64,000 bases of DNA from JAJDTT01 sp022827025 (GTDB lineage Bacteria; Acidobacteriota; UBA6911; RPQK01; JAJDTT01), in contig OZ241897.1 of the NCBI GenBank assembly GCA_965203535.1, forward strand, positions 3,472,001-3,536,000. The letters are read 5' to 3'. The notes under the pieces are model-generated. The model was not told where the DNA came from. It made no database searches and worked only from the letters and a program-made list of their open reading frames with translations. Both the position numbers and the translations under genes were made by a program. Shown in pieces: positions 28,011 through 37,552 of this stretch (position 1 is its first letter; each line of letters opens with the position of its first letter).

Positions 28011-29777
28011 CTACGGATACTGCAGTTCCGGAGACAGGGCAGACTCCGCCTTGAGCCGGTTGTACTGGTTGAGTGCTGCTTCAGCCTCCTGATTCCTCCC
28101 GGACCGCCGATAGAGCGTGAACAAGGCATAGTGCGCTTCAGGACTATCCGGCTGGATGCCGACAGCACGTTTGAGCAGCCTTTCGGCCTCGGCCGGATTG
28201 ACATCCTTGATCTGGCGTTCGGCTTTCATCACGAGAGCCTGAAAATGATTTGAGTCCAGCGCCAGCACACGATCCAGATATTCGTCGGCTTTCCCGCCCT
28301 TCTGGTTTTCCTCGTAGAGGGCTTCAAGAACCGCTAGCTGATAGAGGGCGTGCACTCCCAACGGTGAGGACTGATTGATAGCCAGCAACTCTTTCTCAGC
28401 TTCCTGCGTTCTGCCCAGCATCCGCAATGCCGAGCCCATGAGCAAACGGGTGTGATCGTCGGGGGTTCCGTTTGAGAGATAGCGGTCGATCCATTCCAGC
28501 GCTTTCCCGGCTCGATTGGCGGACAGGTACTGACGCGCCACAATGAATTCGAGGCTGTGCTCCGCTGCCGTAGGGGCCACAGCCCGCAGCAGCCTACCGA
28601 CGATCTGAGTGTATCCGGGATGTTCCTGGGCTGATATGACTGCTGAGACGATCATCTCCTTCAGTAGACCGGGATCGGTCCCCCAGGCTTTGCGAAACGT
28701 CTCGACGGCCGCCGTTTCGTTCCGCCGAGCGACGAGGGTAAAGGACAATCCGAACAGCGCGCGCATATTGTCGGGGTTCATGTTGAGGATCTTTTTGTAT
28801 TCCACCTCGGCCCCGTTCATGTCGAGAGCCTGAAAAAGGAGTCCCGCTAGTTGAAGCCGTGGAGAGGGCGTCGCCGGATCCAGGCGTACATTCTCTCTTA
28901 GTGCAGCGATGGCCCGCTGCGGCTGGTTCAGCTGTATCCGCACCTGGGCCAGAGAATTGAAGTACCGGGGACGCGTCTCCAGTTCAGTTGCTCGGACGAA
29001 ATACTCGCCTGCTTTTTCCAGATTGCCACGTGCAAACTCCGCACGGCCCAGGTTGTAGTGCGCCATGGCCGAGGACGGATCCTCAGCCAGAACTTCGCGG
29101 GACAGCTCCTCAACACGGGGAATGTCTTGCAGTTGAAAATAAGTATCGGCCAGCTTGAAAAGAATATCTGGATTTGAGGGTTGTTGCTCCAGAGCTGCCT
29201 TTATAGAGCGCGCGGCTTCATCATGTTTTCCTTGGGCGGAATAGATTAATCCAAGTTGGTAGTGAACCTCCGCAGAATCCGGGAGGTCCATTTGCAAGGC
29301 CCTGGAGATGTGCCGCTCGGCGGAGTCGTAGTCCTTCCTGGCGAAATCAATCCGGCCTTGCAGAATGTAAGCGGGTGCGGCGGCGCCTTCTTTGACGAGT
29401 GGTTCGAGCTTGCTTTGTGCCGAGTCCAAATCCCCATTCTGGAAGTGGAGCAGGCTCAGGAAGTATTGCAGCCGCGAAGGCTCGAACTGAGGATTGTCCA
29501 CCTGGGGACGAAGCGCCACAACCCGTTCCAAGACCTCGATCGCTGCTTTGTATTGAGACTGAAAGTGCAAGCTGACGCCCAGGTAGTAAAGGGCTTGAGC
29601 GTCGTCCGGGTAAGAATCAAGGTATTCTCGAAAGAGTTTCTCGGCCTCGGCCGATTTGTTCTGGTTGAGAAGTTCCAGTGCCTTCCGGCGAATCTCTAAA
29701 AGCTCCTGCGACAGTCCCAGGGCAAAGATCGCGAGGGTTGCGACGAGTAGCACGGCAAGCTTGCCTGTCCGATTCAC
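28011..29777 (-). CDS. Tetratricopeptide-repeat protein
   Basis: 588 residues. An N-terminal signal/anchor (LAVLLVATLAIFALGLS) is followed by TPR units to the C-terminus. Examples are AEAEKLFREYLDSYPDDAQA, AKHISRAL-like units such as DSAERHISRALQMDLPDSAE, and PEEAERLL-type repeats near the end (AEAERLLKRAVGIQPDSPEA). About a dozen repeats can be traced. TPR proteins scaffold protein complexes, here probably periplasmic. It is divergent from the GWxTD gene (195-bp gap). TPR, GWxTD and FG-GAP genes cluster here and again further right, which suggests shared, undefined cell-surface work. Confidence 0.88.
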   Translation of the reverse strand: MNRTGKLAVLLVATLAIFALGLSQELLEIRRKALELLNQNKSAEAEKLFREYLDSYPDDAQALYYLGVSLHFQSQYKAAIEVLERVVALRPQVDNPQFEPSRLQYFLSLLHFQNGDLDSAQSKLEPLVKEGAAAPAYILQGRIDFARKDYDSAERHISRALQMDLPDSAEVHYQLGLIYSAQGKHDEAARSIKAALEQQPSNPDILFKLADTYFQLQDIPRVEELSREVLAEDPSSAMAHYNLGRAEFARGNLEKAGEYFVRATELETRPRYFNSLAQVRIQLNQPQRAIAALRENVRLDPATPSPRLQLAGLLFQALDMNGAEVEYKKILNMNPDNMRALFGLSFTLVARRNETAAVETFRKAWGTDPGLLKEMIVSAVISAQEHPGYTQIVGRLLRAVAPTAAEHSLEFIVARQYLSANRAGKALEWIDRYLSNGTPDDHTRLLMGSALRMLGRTQEAEKELLAINQSSPLGVHALYQLAVLEALYEENQKGGKADEYLDRVLALDSNHFQALVMKAERQIKDVNPAEAERLLKRAVGIQPDSPEAHYALFTLYRRSGRNQEAEAALNQYNRLKAESALSPELQYP

Positions 29778-29971
29778 AGGCTAATTACATACCTTGAAAC
29801 AGGTGCTGCGTGCAATTGTGCGAACCGGATGCACCATCCTCCGGAGCGAATGCAGGAGGCGCCTCGGGCGCCGAAAGAGTTTGCCCCCCACCACCGTCTG
29901 TTGCCGGTCAAACCAGTCAAGGGTGCTTGAAGACTAGCCACCCTCGTCCCATAATAGCTTGCTAAAGACTC

Positions 29972-31621
29972 ATGCCGCGCAAGACCCTACATTCCAAAGA
30001 CCGTTTGCTGCTCGTTGCAGTCACGGTTCTACTCCTTCTCACGCCCGCTTTCATTCTCCCCGGAACTCAGCGGGACGAAGCGCGCCAGAAGGAGGAAAGT
30101 GTAGATCCCTATTCCGAGTGGCTCGATGAAGACGTCTTCTACATCGTGACTCCCGAGGAAAGATCGGTCTTCGAGAAACTCACCACTGACGAGGAGAAGG
30201 AGAATTTTATCGAGCAGTTCTGGCGCCGGCGCGACCCCGATCCGTCCACGGACTTCAACGAGTTCAAGGTCGAGCACTACAGGCGTATAGCCTATGCAGA
30301 TGAGCGTTACAGTAATGCGGGTGTGTTCGGATGGCGGACTGACCGGGGGCGCATCTACATTACTTTCGGCCCGCCTGAATCAGTCGACAAATACGATGCA
30401 GGAGCAACCTACTATCGGGAGATCGAGGAGGGTGGAGGCACGACCCAGGTCTACCCCATGGAAAAGTGGTTCTACAACTACATTGAGGGGATAGGCAACG
30501 GCATTGAGATCGAATTCGTGGATCGTTCCTTGACAGGCGACTTCCGGATCGCGTTGCGGCCCGAGGAGAAGGATGCCCTCCTGCGTATGCCCGGGGGTGG
30601 GAAGACCCTGTTCGAGAAGATGGGCTTCGAGACGAGAGCCTCTCGGATCAGGGGCTCGGAGCTGATGCGAAGCTTCGGCGGGGACGACGACGTCTACCAC
30701 AAAGCAGGAGCGAATCCCTTTCTTCGTCTGGAGAGGTACTTCCAGCTGCAAAGGCCTCCCGAGATCAAGTTCACTGATTTGAAGGCGCAGGTAGACACGC
30801 GGGTCCGCTACACACAGTTTTCCGTTTCAGCCAACAACTCGCACTTGCGGTTGAATGATTCTTCGTTTCTGGCTCCGATCACGGTCTATCTTCCGGTCTC
30901 GGAATTGACTTACCAATCGCTGGGAGAAGAAACGGAGCGCGCCACCGTGAATCTCTACGGTGCTGTGAGAAGTGCAGGCGGCAGGGACATTCAGGAGTTT
31001 GAGGAGACTGTCTACGATGACCGGCCCGCGGGACTGGATCCCTCGGACCCCTATATCTACCGCTACAAGCGCTACCAGAAGACCATCCCGCTGTCGCCTG
31101 GTCTGTACAAACTAAGTCTCGTAGTCGAGGACGTCACCAGTGGCGAGATGGGTTACCTGGAAAAGAAGTTGAATCTTCCTGTCAAGATGAGCGACGAACT
31201 CTCGCTTTCGTCGGTTGTCCTTTCCGATCTCATCACTCCGGCCAAAGAGGGCAGCTTGCCGGATCCTTTTGTGACGGCGCTGGGATGGAAAGTCTACCCG
31301 GTCAGCAACAACCACTTCCGCTCAGGAGAATCCCTCGGCATGTATTTCGAGGTATATAACTTCGCAGTCGATGGTGCCAGCTCGTACCCGGATCTGGACA
31401 TCCTGGCAGAAGTCAAAGACAGCCATGGAAAAGTGCTGGTCAACCAGGCGGACCAGGCACTCTTCGAAGTCCTGGGGGACCGAATAGCTGTCGCTTTTAT
31501 CTTCGGCTTGAAGGGCTTCGGAGCAGGCAAGTACGACCTTGAGTTGAAAGTGGAGGATCGGATCCTGCAGAAAAACGTGTTGCAAAGGACCCGCTTCCAG
31601 GTCCTGCCAGACAAGTCTTGA
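29972..31621 (+). CDS. GWxTD domain protein, paralogue 1
   Basis: 549 residues with a signal peptide (LLLVAVTVLLLLTPAFILPG). The GWxTD signature is VFGWRTDRGRIYITFG at about residues 113-128. Before it is a conserved stretch (EKENFIEQFWRRRDPDPSTD) and after it YPMEKWFYNYIEGIGNGIEI. The C-terminal half is beta-rich (VYLPVSELTYQSL, LSPGLYKLSLVVEDVTSG). The domain is known mostly from Acidobacteria and has no assigned activity. A paralogue with the same layout lies at 53976. Its stop codon is the first base of repeat copy 3. Confidence 0.9.
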   Translation: MPRKTLHSKDRLLLVAVTVLLLLTPAFILPGTQRDEARQKEESVDPYSEWLDEDVFYIVTPEERSVFEKLTTDEEKENFIEQFWRRRDPDPSTDFNEFKVEHYRRIAYADERYSNAGVFGWRTDRGRIYITFGPPESVDKYDAGATYYREIEEGGGTTQVYPMEKWFYNYIEGIGNGIEIEFVDRSLTGDFRIALRPEEKDALLRMPGGGKTLFEKMGFETRASRIRGSELMRSFGGDDDVYHKAGANPFLRLERYFQLQRPPEIKFTDLKAQVDTRVRYTQFSVSANNSHLRLNDSSFLAPITVYLPVSELTYQSLGEETERATVNLYGAVRSAGGRDIQEFEETVYDDRPAGLDPSDPYIYRYKRYQKTIPLSPGLYKLSLVVEDVTSGEMGYLEKKLNLPVKMSDELSLSSVVLSDLITPAKEGSLPDPFVTALGWKVYPVSNNHFRSGESLGMYFEVYNFAVDGASSYPDLDILAEVKDSHGKVLVNQADQALFEVLGDRIAVAFIFGLKGFGAGKYDLELKVEDRILQKNVLQRTRFQVLPDKS

Positions 31622-31719
31622 CAGCCCGTGGTGAAAGTCCCGCGAGCATCGAGACCGTTCCTGCGCCCGCCGGGATGCAGGGACGGTCGAATGCCGCGAC
31701 GACTTTTGCCACGGGCTGT
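31621..31719. repeat. Dispersed intergenic repeat, copy 3 (complete, inverted-repeat bounded)
   Basis: ACAGCCCGTGG (31621-31631) and its exact complement CCACGGGCTGT (31709-31719) bound the element, with further imperfect pairing inward (TGAAAGTCCCGCG versus CGCGACGACTTTTG). The right half matches copies 1 and 2. No ORF. It begins within the stop codon of the GWxTD gene and may serve as its terminator. The remaining gap to 31861 has nothing recognisable. Confidence 0.7.
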
Positions 31720-31861
31720 TGAGCAAGATCCGAAAGCTTTCGGGCCGCTTTTCGCCACCCCACCAGTTCTTTCTCTTACCTACAGCAGGGAGCAAACTTG
31801 CTTTTTGGCGGGCCTCACGGTTTTTGAGCGGAACACCTGTGAGATTGGCGAATAGGCAGTG

Positions 31862-33499
31862 ATGATGAAACTGAAGAGCCTCGGCTTGATCCTGCTTCTG
31901 TGGCTGCCGATGGCCGTTCTCTCCAAGCCGAATCAATACAGAGAAGTCTCAAGCGAACTCGGATTCCTGGGAAAAAATATCACTGGCGACGCCGACAAAC
32001 CCCTGATCGTTGATTCGATGAGTGGAGGGGTCCTTTGTCTTGACTATAACAACGACGGTTACATTGATGTCTACCTGGTCAATGGAGCCCGGAGAGACGG
32101 AAAGAAGACTCCTAACCTTCTCTTTCGCAATAAAGGCAACGGACACTTCGAAGAGGTAGCTAAGGAGGCAGGAGTAGCAGATTTGGGTTGGGGGATGGGC
32201 GGGACAGCGGCTGACATCGACAACGACGGCGATACGGACCTTTACGTCACAAACTTCGGTCCCAATCGGCTTTACCGCAACAACGGCGATGGTACTTTTA
32301 CCGACTTCACGCAGGCTTCGGGCACGGGCAGTAGTGCCTGGAGTGCCAGTGCAGCTTTTGCGGACCTCGATGGGGACGGCTGGGTCGACCTCTATGTGAC
32401 CAACTACGTGGACTTCGACTTCTCTGACCCTCCCACATCCGGCCGATTCTGCCGTTTCAAAGGACGACCGGCCTATTGCGGACCGAAGCGCTATCCGGCC
32501 TCCCGCGATGTCCTTTACAGAAACCTGGGCAACGGAGTCTTTTCGGATGTCAGTAGAACGAGTGGTATTGCCGACCGCAGCTACTATGGACTTGGAGTGG
32601 TCTGCACCGACTATGACAACGACGGCGATCTCGACGTTTACGTCGCCAATGATTCGGTTCCCAACAATCTTTTTCAGAATAACGGCCGGGGTCAGTTCAA
32701 AGATGTGGCGCTGCAGGCTGGTGTAGCCGTGGATGCCAACGGAAAAGAGCAAGCGGGGATGGGGGTCGACGCCGGGGATTATGACAACGATGGATGGATG
32801 GATCTGTATGTGACGAATTTTTCGGAAGAGTACAATACCCTCTATCGCAATCTGGGGAACGGCTTTTTTATCGACAGCACCCGCGAGACCGGATTAGCTC
32901 AACCCACTATGAGCTATTTGGGATTCGGCACAGGTTTCATCGACTTCAACCGTGATGGTCGCGTGGACCTCTTTGTCGCGAATGGTCATCTCTACCCCAA
33001 CGTGCCACCCTATTCGATGCCGGATCAGTGGTTCTTGAATATCGGGAACAGCCAGTTTCGCGATGTTTCGAATCAGGCATTCCCCTCACCAACCGCCGCC
33101 GTTGGACGCGGGGCGGCATTTGTCGATCTCGACAATGACGGAAGTCTCGAGATCGTCGTCTCCATTCTGGATGATCAACCGCTGGTCTACCGTCGAGACC
33201 AACTGGGGAATCACTGGCTGGGCCTGAGACTCCAGGGAACATGCAGCAATGGCGACGCCCTGGGGACGCGTGTCTTTCTGTCTTCAAAAAAAGGTGGTCC
33301 TCAGCAGATGAGAGAGGTACGGAGTTCCTCCAGCTATTGCTCACAAAATGACCCGCGCATTCTCTTTGGCGTGCCCGACGGGGAAGCGGCGCTCAGGGTT
33401 GAGATTCGTTGGCCCAGCGGAAAGACATCGGTGCTCCAGGACCTTGAACTCAATCGCTATCACGAAGTTGTAGAACCGGCTTGTGACGAGCCCGGCTGA
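31862..33499 (+). CDS. CRTAC1-family FG-GAP/ASPIC-UnbV protein
   Basis: 545 residues from the ATG at 31862 (a GTG precedes it and another ATG follows). Signal peptide: LGLILLLWLPMAVLS. Multiple FG-GAP/VCBS calcium-loop repeats are visible: DYNNDGYIDVYLVNG, DIDNDGDTDLYVTNF, DLDGDGWVDLYVTNY, DYDNDGDLDVYVAND and DYDNDGWMDLYVTNF. The C-terminal ASPIC/UnbV domain runs from GDALGTRVFLSSKKG to IRWPSGKTSVLQDLELN. Predicted to be a secreted or surface seven-blade propeller. The role of bacterial CRTAC1 proteins is unknown; adhesion or ligand binding is a guess. Confidence 0.92.
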   Translation: MMKLKSLGLILLLWLPMAVLSKPNQYREVSSELGFLGKNITGDADKPLIVDSMSGGVLCLDYNNDGYIDVYLVNGARRDGKKTPNLLFRNKGNGHFEEVAKEAGVADLGWGMGGTAADIDNDGDTDLYVTNFGPNRLYRNNGDGTFTDFTQASGTGSSAWSASAAFADLDGDGWVDLYVTNYVDFDFSDPPTSGRFCRFKGRPAYCGPKRYPASRDVLYRNLGNGVFSDVSRTSGIADRSYYGLGVVCTDYDNDGDLDVYVANDSVPNNLFQNNGRGQFKDVALQAGVAVDANGKEQAGMGVDAGDYDNDGWMDLYVTNFSEEYNTLYRNLGNGFFIDSTRETGLAQPTMSYLGFGTGFIDFNRDGRVDLFVANGHLYPNVPPYSMPDQWFLNIGNSQFRDVSNQAFPSPTAAVGRGAAFVDLDNDGSLEIVVSILDDQPLVYRRDQLGNHWLGLRLQGTCSNGDALGTRVFLSSKKGGPQQMREVRSSSSYCSQNDPRILFGVPDGEAALRVEIRWPSGKTSVLQDLELNRYHEVVEPACDEPG

Positions 33500-33507
33500 T
33501 GGGATTC

Positions 33508-33522
33508 GGAGCCTGAGGCTCC
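33508..33522. terminator. Short hairpin after the CRTAC1 gene
   Basis: GGAGCC-TGA-GGCTCC, 9 bp after the stop codon, without a T-run. It may end transcription, or be a remnant of the local repeat family. Confidence 0.3.
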
Positions 33523-33546
33523 CACATTCCGGACCCCATAGGCATA

Positions 33547-34017
33547 TCCCAGCCCCCGGTCTCGGGGACAGAAGCCGTGACCGCATTCCCCACAGTGATA
33601 GTCGGCGCGCTCCAATCGAATCGGCCCCAGCACGGTCACGAACCGTTTGGTCCGCCGCCCCGCGTAGCGTGCCGTCCCGCCACAGGAGCAGTGATGGCTG
33701 GGCCTGGCATCCGAATGATCCTGGTTGAGCTGCGCTTCCACCGTGCGGGCCGCCCACTCCAAGACCTGGCGCCGGAGGGCGGTCTCCAGAGCTTCGAAGT
33801 CCAAGGCTTCGGCCGCCAGGGGACCCATCAGGGTCCGGACTTCTTGCCGGATCTCCTGCGCCAGCGTTTTTTGGAGCCCTTTGGCCCGTCCGGGCCGAAG
33901 AAGCGTCCAGCTGAGCCTGACAAATCTGCTCGCTGACGTTCTCTGTCCTTCATCATCAGCATCACTTTCGTGTCGTGCACCCATGAGAGCGCGGCGTTTG
34001 ACATTGACGGACGGCAT
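33547..34017 (-). pseudogene. ISKra4-like transposase fragment (N-terminal part)
   Basis: The core resembles the N-terminus of ISKra4-family transposases: ALETALRRQVLEWAARTVEA, then HHCSCGGTARYAGRRTKRFV and a zinc-finger-like YHCGECGHGFCPRDRGLG. After RDRGLG the frame runs into unrelated repeat DNA (YAYGVRNVG) and the DDE catalytic part is absent. No terminal inverted repeats were found. It is a dead remnant between the CRTAC1 and TonB genes. The first ~60 codons from the ATG at 34017 are of uncertain origin. Confidence 0.7.
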
Positions 34018-34191
34018 CCCCTAGACTCTCGCAATCCCAGGTTAGCGGATTTTGAATGTTCGATACCGAATACGCTGATCTTATTTGTTCGATCAGTCTC
34101 AACAATTCGACGGAAAAAAGAGGGACGCGGTGCATTCGCACCGGGTATCTTCCTCAGCCCCAATATTTCCCACCGATTCGGAGGAAAAGAA

Positions 34192-37100
34192 ATGCGACGT
34201 AGTTCAATGGCCGTGATTTTGTTGGTCGCTTTCGTGCTGGCGTCAACCGGAGGTCTCCGGGCCCAGGCGGAAGGGTCCGGGACCATCGCCGGCCGGGTTC
34301 TGGACGACAGCGGTGCTGTGGTCCCAGGGGCCGACGTTGAGGCCGTCAACGAGGCGACGGGCCTCCGAAGAGCCGGCATCTCCAACGACCAGGGGGTCTT
34401 CAGTTTCGCCGCCTTGCCGGTGGGCTCGTACACCCTCAGTGTGGAAATGCCCGGCTTCAAGAAGGCGGTGGTGGAAGGGATCCAACTCGAGGTGTTCGCC
34501 GTGGTGGATCACACCCTGACGCTTCAGGTGGGTGAAGTCAGCGATACGGTGTTGGTCACGGCCGAGGCGACGGTCGTCGACCGGAGAACCGCCGAGTTGG
34601 GCACGGTGATCGGCGAGGAGATGGTCGAGGAACTTCCGCTGAACGGAAGAGGTTTCCTGCAGCTTGCCGGGATTCAGGCCGGTGTGCAGGCCGGCGCTTC
34701 GGCTCCCGGCGTCGCGCAATGGGCCTACGGTCCCCGCCAGACCTCGGCGGCCATTTCCGGAACGCGGGTCAGTTCCACTTCGTACGTCTTCGACGGGATT
34801 CCCTTCAAGGAGCATTTCTACGGCGCCCCGGGGGCCCTCGTTCAAGTCGACGCCATCTCGGAATTCAAGGTCCAGAAGGGATTTTTCACGGGCCGCGGCC
34901 AGACCCCCGGCGTGGTCAGCGTCGTCACCAAGCAGGGTACCAACGAGGTTCACGGCAGCGCCTGGTTCTTTCACCGCAACGACAACCTGGACGCCCGAGG
35001 CTTCTTTGACCGGGAACTCGGAGAGTTTCGCCAACACCAGTGGGGCTTTGAGGTCGGGGGGCCGGTGCTGAAGGACAAGTTGTTCTGGTACGTCTCTCTG
35101 GAGGGGTTGGACTCCAGCCGGTTCAACACCCAGTTCCTCACCGTACCGCCGACGAGCTTCCTCCAGGGGAATTTTTCCTCGTTGTCGACTCCCATCATGG
35201 ATCCGATGACGGGCGAGCCCTTTCCCAACAACCAGATTCCGTCCAACCGCATTCACCCCTGGGCCCGGTTGTACATGGAGGACGGCCTGATCCCGGCGCC
35301 CAATGTTCCGGGAGCGACTGCCAACAACTTCACCGGTGCGGCGCCGAGAATTCAGACCGACAGGAAATGGATCTGGCGTGGAGATTGGCAGATCACGGAA
35401 AACGACAAGTTCTTTGCCCGGATTATCCACTCCGACTCGCAACTCTATGACAGCAGAATCAACAAGGGCGCGAACGTCGAATATCCGCTCTATGGAAGGA
35501 ATGCGGTCGTCAACTGGACCCACGTTTTTGCCAACAATCTGATTCTGGATGCGCGGGCCGGATTGAACCGCGCCATCATGTCACTGGCGCAAAACCTGGA
35601 ACGGGACTCGGACCCGATCTGGTCCGAGCGGTATGGCATCAGGAACATCAACACGACCCGAACCTGCAACTATGCCCCGGCGGCAGCCATGGTCACCTAC
35701 ACGCGCTTTGGGGGCGCCGGCAATTGCATCGTCCCGGTCAACAACGACCTCTACTACATGGCCGACATGAGCTACACCCAGGGCCGGCACGAGATGACCT
35801 TCGGCATGACCATCATCGACCGGTTCACACAGCAACTGGCGGCCTCATGGACCCAGGGGAACTTCCAGTTTTCAGGAATCATTACCGGGAACGACGTTGC
35901 CGACTTCCTGTTGGGACATCCCGAGAACTCCACGGGCGCCGCGGCGGCTGGAGCGAATCGAGTCTCCTGGTGGTGGGACGCCTATTTCGAGGACCGCATC
36001 CGCGTGACGCCCAATTTCAGCCTGACCCTGGCCTTGCGCTACCAGGTGCATCCCTGGCTGGCTCTGGAGGTCGGACCTGAAGGGGGCAACTATCTGGACA
36101 TCATGGACTTCACGCGTCCTCGCGGAGGCGTGATCTTCGGAGGACCCGGGAGCCTCATCGACACCGACTTCAACGACTTCGCTCCCCGGATCGGCTTCGC
36201 CTGGACACCCACCGCGAACCAGAATTTCGTGCTCCGGGGCAGCTACGGGGTCTTCTATGACGAAACCCCCGGCAACGATCTGGCCTGGGACAGCTCCGGT
36301 CCGCAGAATGCATTCATCAACAATGCCATCAGCCGCGATCCCAGGAACCCCATCGACATCGGCACACTGTTCAAGGATCCGCCGGTATTCGATGCGGAGA
36401 ACTTCAATGAGATTCTGGATATGAGCGATCCGATCGGGTACGTCTCACTGATTACCAGCAAGAGACGGAGTCCGTATCTGCAAAACTGGACCCTGAGTAT
36501 CCAGAACATGCTTCCTGGACAGGTCCTGCTGGAGACGGCCTACGTCGGTTCGACGGGCAGGAAACTCTCCCAACGCCAGGAACTCAATCGTCCGCTTCCG
36601 CAGCTCGGCGCGCCACCCTTCGAGCAGGAGCGGCGTCCCTGGCCCAATATCGGCTTCAATATCCAGGACGCCGGTGCGGGGATGTCCGATTACAACGCGC
36701 TTCAGGTCACCCTCAGGAAAACCGGCACCAAGTTGAGCTTCCTCATGGGCTACACGTACGCGAAGACGACCGACTGGGATTCCTTCGGGTCCGTGACGAC
36801 GTACCGGCTCACCGACACCAACAACGCTCGAAGCGATTGGGACATGGGACACCGGTTGTCCTTCAGTTGGAACTACCTGCTTCCGAAGATGGAAGGCCAA
36901 CCCGGCTTGATCCGGAATATTCTGGGCGGTTGGCAGTTTGGCGGAATTACGACGCTGAACAGCGGACTGCCGATTACGATCGGCATGTCCAGCGACAACT
37001 CCAACACGGGATCCACTTATAACGCGCGTCAGCCGAACCGGTTGCGCAACGGCACCAAGAGCAGCCCCACCATCGAACAATGGTTCAACACCGCCGCGTT

Positions 37101-37377
37101 TGCATTGAATCCCTTGAATACTTACGGGAACAGCGGCCGTAACATCATCGATCGTGACGGCATCATCAATCAGGACCTGGCACTGATCAAGAACTGGGAT
37201 CTTACGATGTTGCCCACCGAAGAGGGACGGTTGCAGCTCAGGTTCGAGTTGTTCAATGCCTTCAACCACCCGAACTTCGGCGGCCCGAGCTCCAATATTC
37301 AGAGCGCCGCCTTCGGAAGGGTCAGCGGCGCGCTATTCGGCCGGGTGATACAAACTGCCTTGAAGGTATATTTCTAG
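34192..37377 (+). CDS. SusC/Oar-like TonB-dependent receptor with carboxypeptidase-regulatory domain
   Basis: 1061 residues. The ATG at 34192 follows GAGGAAAAG and opens a signal peptide (SMAVILLVAFVLASTGGLRA). Carboxypeptidase-regulatory domain ~25-110 (GTIAGRVLDDSGAVVPGADV). Plug: NGRGFLQLAGIQAGVQAGAS, then TSYVFDGIPFKEHFYGAPG. Barrel turns (WFFHRNDNLDARGFF, APRIGFAWTPTANQ) and terminal ALKVYF. It is closely parallel to the receptor at 24728, and its 5' end is duplicated at 24437. The substrate is unknown. The stop codon is followed immediately by the GAGGGGACA/TGTCCCCCTC hairpin. Confidence 0.93.
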   Translation: MRRSSMAVILLVAFVLASTGGLRAQAEGSGTIAGRVLDDSGAVVPGADVEAVNEATGLRRAGISNDQGVFSFAALPVGSYTLSVEMPGFKKAVVEGIQLEVFAVVDHTLTLQVGEVSDTVLVTAEATVVDRRTAELGTVIGEEMVEELPLNGRGFLQLAGIQAGVQAGASAPGVAQWAYGPRQTSAAISGTRVSSTSYVFDGIPFKEHFYGAPGALVQVDAISEFKVQKGFFTGRGQTPGVVSVVTKQGTNEVHGSAWFFHRNDNLDARGFFDRELGEFRQHQWGFEVGGPVLKDKLFWYVSLEGLDSSRFNTQFLTVPPTSFLQGNFSSLSTPIMDPMTGEPFPNNQIPSNRIHPWARLYMEDGLIPAPNVPGATANNFTGAAPRIQTDRKWIWRGDWQITENDKFFARIIHSDSQLYDSRINKGANVEYPLYGRNAVVNWTHVFANNLILDARAGLNRAIMSLAQNLERDSDPIWSERYGIRNINTTRTCNYAPAAAMVTYTRFGGAGNCIVPVNNDLYYMADMSYTQGRHEMTFGMTIIDRFTQQLAASWTQGNFQFSGIITGNDVADFLLGHPENSTGAAAAGANRVSWWWDAYFEDRIRVTPNFSLTLALRYQVHPWLALEVGPEGGNYLDIMDFTRPRGGVIFGGPGSLIDTDFNDFAPRIGFAWTPTANQNFVLRGSYGVFYDETPGNDLAWDSSGPQNAFINNAISRDPRNPIDIGTLFKDPPVFDAENFNEILDMSDPIGYVSLITSKRRSPYLQNWTLSIQNMLPGQVLLETAYVGSTGRKLSQRQELNRPLPQLGAPPFEQERRPWPNIGFNIQDAGAGMSDYNALQVTLRKTGTKLSFLMGYTYAKTTDWDSFGSVTTYRLTDTNNARSDWDMGHRLSFSWNYLLPKMEGQPGLIRNILGGWQFGGITTLNSGLPITIGMSSDNSNTGSTYNARQPNRLRNGTKSSPTIEQWFNTAAFALNPLNTYGNSGRNIIDRDGIINQDLALIKNWDLTMLPTEEGRLQLRFELFNAFNHPNFGGPSSNIQSAAFGRVSGALFGRVIQTALKVYF

Positions 37378-37552
37378 GAGAGGGGACATTCTTGTCCCCC
37401 TCTTCGTTGCGGTTGCTTTCGCTGGGCTTGTTGGGGCCGGAGTTGCGCGAATAGGAGGGGGGACTTTTAGTCCCCCCGTGAGAGTGGGGGTAGGAAAACC
37501 CCCACTCCTTTTCACGCAGGATTTCGCCGGACCGGGGCCTGTGGGGGAGTTC
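37378..37552. repeat. REP-like hairpin cluster (three hairpin types)
   Basis: Hairpins: GAGGGGACA / TGTCCCCCTC (37380-37402); GGGGGGACT / AGTCCCCCC with loop TTT (37457-37477); AGTGGGGG / CCCCCACT (37483-37506). The block then reads TTTCACGCAGGATTTCGCCG. The last hairpin (GGCGATT-GGAA-AATCGCC type, ~37556-37575) continues into the dehydrogenase gene. The same hairpins recur at 44.9, 45.05, 52.9-53.1, 51.3 and 61.1 kb. Confidence 0.7.

Noticed and set aside
31621..31719. tRNA-like structure in the dispersed repeat
   Set aside because: It folds as a long imperfect hairpin, without T-loop or anticodon-arm patterns.
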